64,000 bases of DNA from CAVYGM01 sp963768025 (lineage in GTDB: Bacteria; Bacteroidota; Bacteroidia; Cytophagales; Spirosomataceae): positions 1 to 64,000 of the forward strand of contig CAVYGM010000027.1 of NCBI GenBank assembly GCA_963768025.1. The letters run 5' to 3'. The notes below the pieces were generated by a model. It saw nothing but the letters and a program-made list of their open reading frames with translations, was not told where the DNA came from and did no database searches. Shown piece after piece: positions 17,438 through 27,381 of the stretch. The position numbers were made by a program, and so were the translations under genes. Position 1 is the first letter of the stretch; each line of letters opens with the position of its first letter.

Positions 17438-19796
17438 TTGAGAAGAAATATAGCCTACATAGTTTTAATGATCCTGGGTCTGATGGCGGGCGGATGCTCG
17501 GTATCGAAATACGTACCTGCCGGAGAAAGCCTGTACGTGGGTGCCAAGGTGGAGCTAGTGCCTGACTCGGCGGCGCGGAAGGATATTCAGAATCTGGACG
17601 ATCAACTTGAAGGCATGTTGCGCCCTACACCCAACGCCACTCTGTTCGGGTTTCCGTACAAAGTATGGCTATACTATTGGATCGGAGAGCCACGAAGCGA
17701 AAAAGGATTCCGGAACTGGTTTCGCAAAAAATTCGGTGAGCCGCCTGTCCTGGCCAGCCAGCGGGTAGTAGGGGCTAACACCGACGTGCTGGCGGCCTAC
17801 ATGAACAATCAGGGGTATTTCCGCTCCACGGCGTCGGGCGAAATCGTAGAGAATGAAAAGAAGCGGACGGCCGTAGCCGAATATAAGGCGTACGTAAAGC
17901 CCCGCTACTATATCTACAAAATGAACTATGCGATTAGCGATACCGCTAAGCAGTTCAACAAAGACCTTCGGCTGGCTCGGGATGCAGGGCGGGGGAGTCT
18001 GATCCGGGATGGTGACCCGTACCGCCTGGATGTGATCGATGGCGAGCGGCAGCGGATTGCCCGCTTTTTGAAGGAAAAAGGGTACTACTACTTCAACCCT
18101 GACTACCTTCTCGCCGAAGTGGATACTACGGAGCGGGATCATTCGGTGAATATCTTTCTCTATGTAAAGCCCACCACGTCGCAGCTGGCCCTGAAGCAGT
18201 ATTATATCAACGACATCTACGTGTATGCCGATTATAATGCACTTTCGCCCGACACCATGCCCGCCCAGGCAAGGCAGGTGCGGGGCCTCCACGTAGTAGA
18301 TCCGCAACGCAACTACAAGGCCCGCATCTTCGACGATGCCATAGGGTTCACGGAGGGTAGTCGCTACAACAGTGAGCTGCACGATGTATCGCTGTCACGG
18401 CTGATCAACCTCAATAATTTCAAGTTTGTCAAGAACCGCTTTGAGCTTGTGCCCCGGTCGGATTCGGCCATGCTGAATGCCTACTACTACCTGACGCCCT
18501 CCAAAAAGAAATCGTTGCGAACGGAACTGAGCGGACTTACCAAATCTAATAACCTGGCGGGTACTCAGCTCGACGTATCGTGGAGCAACCGGAACGTATT
18601 CCGCGCCGCCGAACTGCTGCGGCTCAGCGCCAATGCGGGCGTGGACTGGCAGATTGGGGGTACCACACCCAACCAACGTGCCAACATCAATAATTTTCTC
18701 CGGTTTAACGTCCAGGGTGAATTGTCATTTCCCCGATTCATCATACCCTTTTACCGGATCAATCCGGCAACGAACCAGGCTTTACCCCGTACCCTTTTAT
18801 CGGCCGGTTACGAAACCCTCACCCAGGGAGGGCTCTATACACAAACCTCCCTGCGTGCGTCGGGGGGGTACTCCTGGCGGCGCAATACCGAAGTAGAGCA
18901 CAATTTGACACCATTCGGCATCAACTTGATTAAGCCCCGCAACATCAGTGAGGCTTTTGTCGATACTATTTTTAGTCCTACCACAAGTGCCAGAGACCAG
19001 CTGAGGTTTTTGGAAGTGCTCAAAGACCGCCTGCTTCTAGAAAGTAGTTATACTATTTCGTATAACCCTAACCTGGGACCCTTTTCGCGTGACCAGATTT
19101 TATTGAGTGGAGGTATAAATCTGGCGGGAAATCTGGCGCATCTTTTTGATGAAACGCTGGGTGGAAACGATGGAAACCTTTACGGGGTGTTTTTCGAACA
19201 GTTTGCCCGCTTCGACGGAGAAGCCCGCTATTTCCGCGACTTATCTCCAACACTTCGCCTGGCCAGTCGTTTCATTGGGGGCTTGGGTATACCGTACGGC
19301 AACTCAATCATGCTTCCTCAGTTCAAGCAATATTTTGCGGGAGGAAGCACGGGTATCAGGGCCTTTCGAGCCCGAACCCTGGGGCCTGGAAATTTCAATG
19401 CGGGCCGATCGGTGTTTGGTAATAGTTCGTACGGAGATATCCGGCTGGAACTTAATTCAGAACTAAGGATAAAATTCACCGACCTAATCAACGGGGCCTT
19501 GTTTGTGGATGCGGGTAACGTGTGGACCTACCGAAATACAGAAGAGTATGGCCCAGAAGCCCAATTTACCAAAGACTTCTACAAGCAAGTCGCTATTGGT
19601 GGGGGGCTAGGCCTGCGGCTGGACTTTTCGTTTCTGGTCTTTCAGCGTTGATCTGGCTACGCCTTTCCGTAAGCCATGGTACCAGTCCCTGGAAGAGCCA
19701 CGCGACCCGTGGGTACTCGACGACATCAACCTGCGCAGCAAGGCGTGGCGACAGGAAAACCTGGTGCTGAATATCGCGGTTGCGTATCCGTTTTAA
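17438..19796 (+). CDS. tamL: TamL, lipidated Omp85-family outer-membrane protein
   Basis: The partner of TamB: an outer-membrane barrel of the Omp85 (BamA/TamA) family that carries a lipobox, GLMAGGC with Cys20, as in the Bacteroidota TamL group. Residues ~25-400 are POTRA-like domains. The barrel follows, with the conserved GGSTGIRAFRARTLGPG loop (the lid-lock RGF-like motif) and GALFVDAGNVW. The start is TTG at 17438. The frame ends prematurely at 19651 (FLVFQR stop). One base removed near 19645 restores FSFLVFRVDLATPFRKPWYQ and a barrel end NIAVAYPF, stop at 19796, as expected for an Omp85 C-terminal strand. I therefore annotate through 19796. The shift is probably a sequence error. Confidence 0.85.
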
Positions 19797-19874
19797 TGGG
19801 GCGATCGGCTATTGACCTCCGGCAATTGGCTTTCGGCGGTAGTATAAAATCAATCATTCTATCATTAAACATAC

Positions 19875-20285
19875 ATGCCTACCAACGTCGAACATATCGG
19901 AATAGCGGTCAATGACTTGGTGGCTTCAAACGCCTTGTTTACACGACTTTTCAACGTCCCTCCCTATAAGCATGAAGAGGTAGTCGCAGAGGGCGTTAAG
20001 ACTTCTTTCTTCAAGATAAACCAGACCAAAATAGAGCTGCTCGAGGCTACCCGAGACGATAGCCCCATTGCCCGTTTTCTGGAGAAGAAGGGCGAAGGCA
20101 TTCATCATCTGGCGTTTGAGGTGGATGATATTCTGGCCGAAATGGAACGGTTGAAAGGCGAAGGCTTTGTATTGCTCAACGAAGTACCCAAGCTCGGGGC
20201 TGACAACAAACTTGTCTGCTTTCTGCACCCAAAGGGTACCAATGGTGTGCTCATCGAACTTTGTCAGGAAAGAAAAGCAGAGTAA
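19875..20285 (+). CDS. mce: Methylmalonyl-CoA epimerase
   Basis: A 136-aa vicinal-oxygen-chelate fold enzyme that interconverts (R)- and (S)-methylmalonyl-CoA in propionyl-CoA metabolism. Metal-ligand motifs are visible: HIGIAV (His7), GIHHLAFEVDD near the middle and the C-terminal LIELCQE. The length is normal for the family. Two tandem VOC half-folds are seen, and no signal peptide. It is convergent with rsgA and not in an operon with methylmalonyl-CoA mutase here. Confidence 0.9.
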   Translation: MPTNVEHIGIAVNDLVASNALFTRLFNVPPYKHEEVVAEGVKTSFFKINQTKIELLEATRDDSPIARFLEKKGEGIHHLAFEVDDILAEMERLKGEGFVLLNEVPKLGADNKLVCFLHPKGTNGVLIELCQERKAE

Positions 20286-20322
20286 AAGCCGAAAGCCGAC
20301 TGCCAATCGCCGAAAGCCAAAA

Positions 20323-21256
20323 TCACTTCCTATTGTCCTGCCCCCCTACCATACTCAGGTAGCTATCAAACCGGCTTGTGGCTATGTCTCCCGCCGCCAC
20401 GGCCTCCTTTACCGCGCAGCCGGGCTCATTAATATGCAGGCAGTTATGGTAGCGGCATTGGTTGAGCAAGTCCCGCATTTCCGGAAAATAATGACTGATT
20501 TCGCTGGGCTCGGTATCGGATAAGCCCCAGTTCCTTAATGCCCGGGGAGTCTACCAGGTAGGTGTTTGGGGCCAGCTCGAACATCTCGGCAAAGGTAGTA
20601 GTATGCACTCCCTTGTTGGCAAACGTAGACACTCCTTTGGTGCGCAGGTCCAAATCGGGAGCGATGGCATTGATCAGGGAGGATTTTCCCACGCCCGAAT
20701 GCCCCGAAAGCACCGACACCTTGTCTTGCAACAAGCCACGAACCTCCTCTAATCCCTCATTGGCAACGGCGGTGGTAGCCAGGCAGCGATACCCCAGGCT
20801 TTCGTATAATTCCATAAGTTCATGCTGAAAATCCAGCATGTCCTCGTTTAGTAAATCCTGCTTGTTGAATACCAGTACCGCCGGAATCCGGAATGACTCG
20901 GCCGTAACCAGAAAGCGGTCAATGAAGCCCAGTGATGTACGGGGAAAGAAAAGCGTAACCACCAGAATGGCCTGATCCACATTTGCCGCCAATAGGTGAG
21001 CATGAGCGGTTTTGTGCACCGACTGCCGCACCAGATAATTGGTGCGCGGCAAGATATCCAGAATAATCCCCGTATTCGCAACCTCATCCTCCACCTCAAA
21101 CGCCACGTGATCGCCTACCGCAATGGGGTTGGTGACTTTCAGGCCTTTGATTTTGAACTTGCCTTTCAGGCGGCATTGCCACAAGTGCCCCTCCTGATCC
21201 CGCACATCGTACCAAGAGCCGGTGGAGCGCATTACTAATCCCTGTTCCAATTTCAC
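20323..21256 (-). CDS. rsgA: Ribosome small-subunit-dependent GTPase RsgA (frame break near C-terminus)
   Basis: RsgA is a circularly permuted GTPase that checks late 30S maturation. The N-terminal OB fold begins GLVMRSTGSWYDV. The GTPase motifs come in permuted order: G4 NKQD, G1 GHSGVGKSSL, then G3 VDSPGI. The printed frame runs into unrelated sequence after KELGL and stops at 20444. Removing one T from the TT in that codon run (about 20525) restores SDTEPSEISHYFPEMRDL, then a zinc-binding region with CRYHNCLHINEPGC, and a stop at 20323. The full length, about 310 aa, then matches the family. The extra base is probably a consensus error, because the downstream zinc domain is well preserved. 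Confidence 0.9.
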
Positions 21257-21544
21257 TTTAATTTTATCCCAACTTGCACGAATATACTACTCGCGCTAAA
21301 AAACTTAACCTAAACTCTTGAAATAGTGAAGATTTAACTCCAAATGCTCTAAATTTAAGGCGTTTCTTGTCAAGAAGACATTTTATGGGCTATTATTAAA
21401 ATATATTAATAAGTATACCGCTAATTTTTATATCTTTATAGTATCAAACGTAATTTAGGATAAACCAGGGGTAAGACGCAAGGAACGGCTACCCGCCAGT
21501 AGATCGGAAACTTAAAGACAACCTAAACTTATTTTTTAACCTCC

Positions 21545-22767
21545 ATGACATCTATTTCAGAGGAAGTCAGTTCCGTAATTGACATTCGTAGGAATCGCCT
21601 GAGAAGTAATCTAATCCTTGAATTATACCAGTCCGGTCAGACCTCCATTAACAAAATGGCGCGCTCCTTTCACGCTAGCATACCATCGGCTACGGGGATC
21701 GTAAATGACCTGATGAAAGAAGGTTGGATCACAGAAATCGGGTACGGGGCCAGCCCGCGCGGGCCGTCCGCCGGTATTGTACGGGTTGAACTCCCAGAAA
21801 TATTTTACCCTGATCATGGACATCAATCGGCACGATACCCAGTTGGTGGTATTTGATCTGGCGAATCAGCTGATTGTCAAAAGACGGGTAAACCTCAAAC
21901 TGGCCGATAACAAGGAGTTTCTGGATGCCCTGCATTTCCGAAACGGAGGCTTTTCTGAAAGCGCATTCAATCAGGAAAGAGAAATTATGGGGGATTGGGA
22001 TGTCTATGCCCGGATTGATTAACGTCCAAAAGGGCGTCAACCAGACGTATCCCCACCTGACCGGCTCCCATGAGTCACTTTCCAATAGGCTGGAAAGCAT
22101 TTTTGAGCTACCGGTGGTACTCATCAACGATACTCATGCCACCACCATTGGGGAGCATAGATTCGGGCTGGCAAAAGACAAAAAGCACGTCCTTACCGTC
22201 AATATCGATTGGGGAGTAGGGATGGGGATTCTGCTCAATGGAGAAGTGTTTAACGGTGCCTCGGGTTTTGCCGGTGAACTTGGCCATATTCAGGTGCAGC
22301 CCGATGGGGTATTGTGCCACTGTGGCAAAATCGGTTGCCTGGACACCGTTACGTCCGGCTTTGCGCTGATCCGTCAGGCGCAGGAAGGTATGAAAGCCGG
22401 GCGCGTTACGATCCTGCCGCAGCTACTGAGCGCCGGGGAGGCTCTGGAGACGAGCCATATCATAAAAGCGGCCCATAATGGGGACGAATTCTGTATTGAT
22501 CTCCTGAGCAAACTAGGCATGGAATTGGGCAAAGGTATTGCCACGGCGGTCCACTTGTTCAACCCCGAAATCGTCATCGTTACCGGCGTGCTGGCCGAAG
22601 CGGGTTCGTATATATCCAATCCGGTGGAGCAGGCTATCAATAAATACTGCCTATCGGACTTCAAGGCCCTACTCTCAATCCGAATATCTCAGCTTGGGCC
22701 AAAGGCCAGATTATGGGGTGTGCAGGCCCATCTGATTGAGTGCCTGGTGACGAAGGAATTTAGTTGA
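21545..22767 (+). pseudogene. ROK-family transcriptional regulator (two frame shifts)
   Basis: A sugar-responsive repressor or kinase-like regulator. Residues 1-70 hold a MarR-like winged helix (SINKMARSFHASIPSATGIV). The ROK domain contains GRPPVLYGLN, DTHATTIGEHRFG, GASGFAGELGHIQV, and the zinc motif CHCGKIGCLDT. Reading it through needs two one-base corrections. One is at about 21755, where CCC should be CC, giving ASRAGRPPVLYG. The other is near 21930, giving FLDACISETEAFLKAH. After both, the protein is continuous to 22767, about 407 aa, normal for the family. The domain is intact downstream of both breaks, so error in the consensus is likelier than decay. Its target is unknown. It is convergent with waaA. 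Confidence 0.8.
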
Positions 22768-22769
22768 CC

Positions 22770-24044
22770 CTAAGTGCGAAGGACGCTTTTTACGAATTCT
22801 ATTACTTGACTAGTGGCACCGGTGTTCTCCCGCACATACGTACGGCACACCTCGCCAGCGGCTACTTCGCTTATCCGGGAAGTCAATTAGTTCTCCAATT
22901 TTCTGCTCAAATTCGGCGGAATCGGCCACCGCCCAGGCGCCGCCCAGTTTCTTTAAGTCCACTGCTTCCTGAAATCGTTGGTAGCTGGTATTTCCGAATA
23001 GCACCGGAAGCCCGAAGGTAGCGGCTTCCAGAATGTTGTGCAGCCCGGTGCCAAAAGCCCCTCCAATGTAGGCAACCTGCCCATACCGGTAAAGCGACGA
23101 GAGCATACCCACGTTGTCGATCAGCAAATAGCGGGCAGCGGCAAAAGCCTCCAAATCAAAACTAGCTGCTTTGTAGTCAGAATAGCGTACTGTTTTTCCT
23201 TCTAGCGCCTCTTCCCACCGCACTAGCTCCGGCTCTTTGATTTCGTGGGGGGCCATAATCACGCGTAGGGTAGGGGATAGCTGGTGCAGGGCCGGTACAA
23301 TCACCTCCCGGTCGGCCTCCCAGGCTGACCCGACGATTAGGCAGGAGTTCTTGCTGCACAAACGCGGCGATTTCGGGCAGATCCCTCGCCGAATCAGCGA
23401 TCTGTTTTACCCGGTCGAAGCGCGTGTCACCCGCCTTAGTGACATTTTCCAGCCCAATGCCGCGCAATAGAATTTCGGACTCCTCATTCTGCACAAAAAT
23501 ATGGTCAAAATAGCGTAGCAAACTCCGGTAGAAACCACCATAAGGCCTGAAGAATAGCTGGCTTGGCCGAAAAATAGCGGAAAACGAAACGATCTTGGCC
23601 CCACTGGCCCGAAGTTGCCGGAGGTAGTTATACCAGAACTCGTACTTAATAAAGAACGCAATGCGGGGCTTGATAACTTGCACCAGTCGGCGGGCGTTAG
23701 CGGGAGTATCTATGGGCAAATAACTCACAAAATCGGCCTGGGCATAGTTTTTTCGTACTTCATATCCGGAAGGTGAAAAAAACGTAACAACTATAAAATA
23801 GGTCGGGATAATGGGTGCGAAAAGCCTCAATCACGGGACGACCCTGTTCAAATTCACCCAGCGATGCGGCGTGAAACCAGGCCACCGGGCGGTCTTGAAT
23901 GAGCGAGGGGAGTTGTGTTGTCAGTCGGTTTAGCAGACCTTCGCGGCCTTTGACCCACTGCCGGGCTTTGGGGTGAAACGGAGCGGCTACGCGCATCAGA
24001 AATGCGTAACCCCGAATAAATAGATGGTACAAAAATACAGTCAA
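22770..24044 (-). pseudogene. waaA: 3-deoxy-D-manno-octulosonic acid transferase WaaA (three frame shifts)
   Basis: WaaA (KdtA) adds Kdo to lipid IVA in lipopolysaccharide synthesis at the inner membrane. The N-terminus (TTG at 24044) gives a membrane anchor, then PVAWFHAASLGEFEQGRPVI, the donor-side motif of the family. After a shift at about 23804 it continues YFIVVTFFSPSGYEVRKNYA and PRIAFFIKYEFWYNYL. After a second at about 23343 it reads CLIVGSAWEADREV, APHEIKEPELVRW and GGAFGTGLHNILEAATFGLP. A third near 22867 leads to VAAGEVCRTYVRENTGATSQ and the stop at 22770. Each shift is one extra base, mostly C or G in a doublet. All conserved blocks are present, so the gene is probably whole in the cell. 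It would be essential in most LPS producers. Confidence 0.85.
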
Positions 24045-24113
24045 GTGATGCGCAACTAATGTTCTGCAAAGCTACTTATCTTAATCCAAACAACAATTAA
24101 ACCTCAATAACTC

Positions 24114-24446
24114 ATGAAAGCCAGCCCAAATGAAAAGAATTACGACACGATGGTAGAAGCACTAAATGACCTCAAAGAAAGGGGCTATCAGTATGACTTC
24201 AACCTGGTGTCAAACGGCCTGGAAAGTACCGTCGAGAACGAGAAAGTGGTACTGTCTCCCGCCGAGTTCGATATATCAGAAGTATACCGCTTCGAGGGAA
24301 TGACTAACCCCTCAGACAATTCCATTTTGTATGCCCTTGAATCCAGGGGAGGCTTGAAAGGTACCCTGGTAAGTGCCTATGGGGTGTATGCCGATGCGCT
24401 TTCGAGCGAAATGATCGAGAAATTGGACACCCGACACCTGATGTGA
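24114..24446 (+). CDS. Conserved Bacteroidota protein of unknown function
   Basis: A 110-aa cytoplasmic protein, unrelated in sequence to true PRPP synthase although relatives are sometimes labelled that way. Recognisable segments are YDTMVEALNDLKERGYQYDF near the start, DISEVYRFEGMTNPSDNSIL in the middle and GLKGTLVSAYGVYADALS near the end. No catalytic motif or signal is seen. It starts 69 bp after the divergent waaA start and is 83 bp before ytxJ on the same strand, so it may share a transcript with ytxJ. I recall this short family as widespread in Bacteroidota; the function is not known. Confidence 0.7.
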   Translation: MKASPNEKNYDTMVEALNDLKERGYQYDFNLVSNGLESTVENEKVVLSPAEFDISEVYRFEGMTNPSDNSILYALESRGGLKGTLVSAYGVYADALSSEMIEKLDTRHLM

Positions 24447-24529
24447 AACTTTTTTAGAAGGAGGAAAGGTTTTGTATTGGGAGAAGAGGAAGTCTCTTTC
24501 TCAGAATCATTTATTTTACAGAATTCACT

Positions 24530-24883
24530 ATGAATTGGAAATCGCTCGTCTCGGAGTCACAACTTGAAGCCATACGGGAAGAATCGAGGCAACATCCGGT
24601 GCTCATTTTCAAACACAGCACCCGTTGCTCTATCAGCGCTACGGCCAAGGCACGCATGGAGCGCAACTGGAAACAAGAGGAAGTAGCAGATATTGCTCCT
24701 TATTATCTGGATCTGATTGCAAACCGATCGCTATCCAACCAGGTAGCCAGCTATTTTGACGTACAACACCAGTCGCCCCAGGTTTTGCTCATTTCAAAAG
24801 GCGCGTGTGTATACGACGCATCGCACTTCGATATAAGTTTTGATACAATTCGCGAGCAACTAAGCGGAATAAGCATCTCATAA
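24530..24883 (+). CDS. ytxJ: YtxJ-like bacillithiol-system protein
   Basis: A 117-aa thioredoxin-fold protein of the DUF2847/YtxJ family, thought to remove bacillithiol from proteins (bacilliredoxin-like monothiol). The active site is the single Cys33 in HSTRCSIS. The cis-proline region is HQSPQVLLISKG, and the end is SHFDISFDTI, all typical. Its presence suggests that the organism uses bacillithiol. A terminator follows 10 bp downstream. Confidence 0.85.
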   Translation: MNWKSLVSESQLEAIREESRQHPVLIFKHSTRCSISATAKARMERNWKQEEVADIAPYYLDLIANRSLSNQVASYFDVQHQSPQVLLISKGACVYDASHFDISFDTIREQLSGISIS

Positions 24884-24892
24884 GTATTTTGA

Positions 24893-24937
24893 AGGCATGG
24901 CCTACTACGCGTAGCAGGCCATGCCTGTATTTTTTTC
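24893..24937 (+). terminator. Intrinsic terminator after ytxJ
   Basis: An 11-bp stem (24893-24903 with 24916-24926) is followed by a run of T to about 24937. It lies directly after the ytxJ stop. Confidence 0.85.
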
Positions 24938-24946
24938 TGGATATTA

Positions 24947-25374
24947 TCAGGCTTCCTGCGCTACATCCCAGAAAAACTCCACCACTTGTTCTATATCAGG
25001 ATGCAGGCTAAGGCCACGGGACAGGTGTAAGCTGCCCGCTGGAGTTTTGCCTGCATGTCTTCCGATAACACCTTGTCCGATAGCATTTTCATGGTAATCT
25101 CAATCCGGGCGATTTTGCGGGGTGCTTCGGCCGACATGATCTTGCTAATTTCCATATCCGATCCTCTGAGATCTATTTCATCGCGCCGGGCCACAATGCC
25201 CATGATGGTCATCATACAACTGCCCAATGCGGCGGCTACCAGGTCAGTGGGAGAAAAAGCTTCTCCTTTGCCCTGATTGTCGGTGGGGGCATCGGTAAGT
25301 AGTTGAGTAGCTGATTGAAGGTGGGTAGCCTGGGTGCGTAATTCGCCCAGATAGCTGGTTTTGATCGTTGGCAT
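24947..25374 (-). CDS. OsmC-family peroxiredoxin-like protein (frame break near end)
   Basis: An OsmC/Ohr-fold protein, usually reducing organic or fatty-acid peroxides with two cysteines. Cys53 (LGSCMMT) and Cys118 (YTCPVAL) are in the expected positions, and FSPTDLVAAALGSC is the family hallmark. As read it stops at 24991 after ALACILI. Restoring one missing base near 25010 gives ALALHPDIEQVVEFFWDVAQ, with a stop at 24947, matching the usual OsmC ending LHPDI. That is a one-base deletion, in contrast to the insertions elsewhere. Total about 142 aa. It is convergent with ytxJ. Confidence 0.85.
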
Positions 25375-25501
25375 AAGTTTCTATTTAATGAAAAGAACAT
25401 AAAACTATAAAAAACCGTTAAAGAGTTACGTTACAGAATGGGAATTTCAACAAAATCCCCTATTTTCACTTGCAAATCGTATTAGGAAGGAATAGGAAAC
25501 T

Positions 25502-26260
25502 ATGATTTATAAGCACAAAGCATGGGTAGCGGTAGCGTTGCTCTTTTTGACTACCACTACCTGGGCACAGCGAAGAGGCGAGCAGGACACCGACGTAGAA
25601 AAGTACAATGCCCTCTCTTCGATCGGGGTTACTACCAATACAAACTCCGGTATATTGGGAGGGGTGGTGGCACGTAGTTCCAAGTCCCTGCCGGGTACCC
25701 TCTTTGGAAAACAACAATTCAGATACCTGGCTTTGGAGCTGGTCAACGTCAAGCATCCCAAAGAAATTTCGTCCCAGAATTTCGTGACGGGCTCACGCTT
25801 TACGTACGGTAAGCAAAACTACCTGTTTGTGCTGCGGCCAGAATATGGCCGTGAAATCATGTTCTTCAACCGTCACGCCGACGAAGGAATTTCTATTAGC
25901 GGAATTGTGGCGGCCGGGCCTTCCCTGGGCCTGGAAAAGCCCTACGTTATTCAGTTTCAGCGCCGTCCGGGAGTAATTGTGTCGGAGCCCTACGATCCCG
26001 TGAAGCACGCTCAAACCGAACTGATCATTGGGGCCGGAAGTTTCTTTCAAGGCTTTGACAAAACCAAAATCGTACCGGGATTGCACGTAAAAACCGCCCT
26101 TAGTTTTGAATTGAGCGCATTTCGCGACAACATGACGGGCCTGGAGATAGGCTTCATTGCGGAGGCTTATTCCCGGAAAATTATCATTATGCCCTTCGCT
26201 GATAACCGCAGCTTCTTCACTTCGGGTTACGTGACGCTCTATTTTGGTAATAAAAAATAG
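25502..26260 (+). CDS. Conserved exported protein, probably outer-membrane associated
   Basis: A 252-aa protein with a Sec signal (residues ~1-22, ending TTTWAQ). The mature part has several amphipathic beta strands (QFRYLALELVNVKHPKE, NYLFVLRPEYGREIMFF, ISISGIVAAGPSLGL, TALSFELSAF) and ends in an aromatic strand SGYVTLYFGNKK, as barrel proteins do. I do not recognise a named family, though such proteins are common in Cytophagales. It lies 92 bp before lipA on the same strand, possibly co-transcribed. Function unknown. Confidence 0.65.
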   Translation: MIYKHKAWVAVALLFLTTTTWAQRRGEQDTDVEKYNALSSIGVTTNTNSGILGGVVARSSKSLPGTLFGKQQFRYLALELVNVKHPKEISSQNFVTGSRFTYGKQNYLFVLRPEYGREIMFFNRHADEGISISGIVAAGPSLGLEKPYVIQFQRRPGVIVSEPYDPVKHAQTELIIGAGSFFQGFDKTKIVPGLHVKTALSFELSAFRDNMTGLEIGFIAEAYSRKIIIMPFADNRSFFTSGYVTLYFGNKK

Positions 26261-26352
26261 ACGATCCGGGCTACGGGTTTTATCTTTATTTTTGCCCAAC
26301 CGAAGGCAGGAAAAACCCTGCCGAATCCTGTATTGAAAATCAAAATTTATTC

Positions 26353-27231
26353 ATGATCGAATTACCCGTAATACCCTCTCAACGTAAGAAACGACCTGAC
26401 TGGCTGCGCGTAAAACTACCGGCCGGGCCCGATTTTCTGAGGGTGCGCCAGTTGGTGGATACCTACAAGCTGCATACCATTTGCGAGAGCGGAAGCTGCC
26501 CCAATATGGGCGAATGCTGGGGGGCCGGCACCGCTACCTTCATGATACTGGGCAACGTGTGCACCCGGAGCTGCAGCTTTTGTGCCGTAGCCACGGGCCG
26601 CCCCACCGAGTACGATGCCGACGAGCCCCAGCGCGTGGCGGAGGCCATCCGCCTGATGGGGGTGAAACACGCCGTGATTACGTCCGTAAACCGCGACGAG
26701 CTGAAAGACCGGGGAGCCGAAATATGGTACCAAACCGTGGTACAAGTGAAAGAACAAAGCCCGGAAACCACCATCGAAACGCTTATCCCGGACGTAAAAA
26801 ACAACTGGGATGCCCTCTATCGGATGATCGAAGGCGGCCAGGAGGTGGTATCGCACAACATGGAAACCGTGGAGAGGCTGTACCGGGGTGTACGTCCCCA
26901 GGCCAAATACGCCCGCAGCCTGGAACAGATCCGCCGCACCAAGGAGGCCCGGCAACGCACCAAGTCGGGGATTATGCTGGGCTTGGGCGAAACGCCGGAG
27001 GAGGTATACAAGGCGATGGATGATTTGGTGGCGAACGGCCTGGATATCCTCACCCTGGGACAGTACCTGCAACCTACCAAAATGCACCACGAAGTGATCG
27101 AGTGGATCACGCCGGAGATGTTTGATACGTATCGGGAAGAAGGCCTGCGGCGGGGATTGAAGTACGTAGAATCCGGGCCGCTGGTGCGTTCCAGCTACCA
27201 TGCCGAACGGCACGTACATGTGCCCATTTGA
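26353..27231 (+). CDS. lipA: Lipoyl synthase LipA
   Basis: A radical-SAM enzyme that inserts two sulfur atoms into octanoyl groups on lipoyl domains. The auxiliary cluster ligands are Cys44, Cys49 and Cys55 (CESGSCPNMGEC). The radical-SAM cluster is Cys70/74/77 (CTRSCSFC). The family's C-terminal RSSY motif, whose Ser caps the auxiliary cluster, is at 279-282. The 292-aa length is normal, and it is cytoplasmic. It ends in an intrinsic terminator; lipB is not adjacent. Confidence 0.96.
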   Translation: MIELPVIPSQRKKRPDWLRVKLPAGPDFLRVRQLVDTYKLHTICESGSCPNMGECWGAGTATFMILGNVCTRSCSFCAVATGRPTEYDADEPQRVAEAIRLMGVKHAVITSVNRDELKDRGAEIWYQTVVQVKEQSPETTIETLIPDVKNNWDALYRMIEGGQEVVSHNMETVERLYRGVRPQAKYARSLEQIRRTKEARQRTKSGIMLGLGETPEEVYKAMDDLVANGLDILTLGQYLQPTKMHHEVIEWITPEMFDTYREEGLRRGLKYVESGPLVRSSYHAERHVHVPI

Positions 27232-27257
27232 GATTTTTTGTTCAAAGATATATTGAT

Positions 27258-27297
27258 AAAAAGCCCCTGTCTTTGGAGGATGCGGGCTTTTTGTTTT
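27258..27297 (+). terminator. Intrinsic terminator after lipA
   Basis: The stem AAAAAGCCC (27258-27266) pairs with GGGCTTTTT (27284-27292), followed by further T residues, just downstream of lipA. Confidence 0.75.
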
Positions 27298-27381
27298 TAC
27301 CCATAGGTTCGAAGTTGTCACTCAGTATTCACCTTTCCAAACCCGGCCAATAGCCATACGCTAAGTGCCATTGGCCCATTT

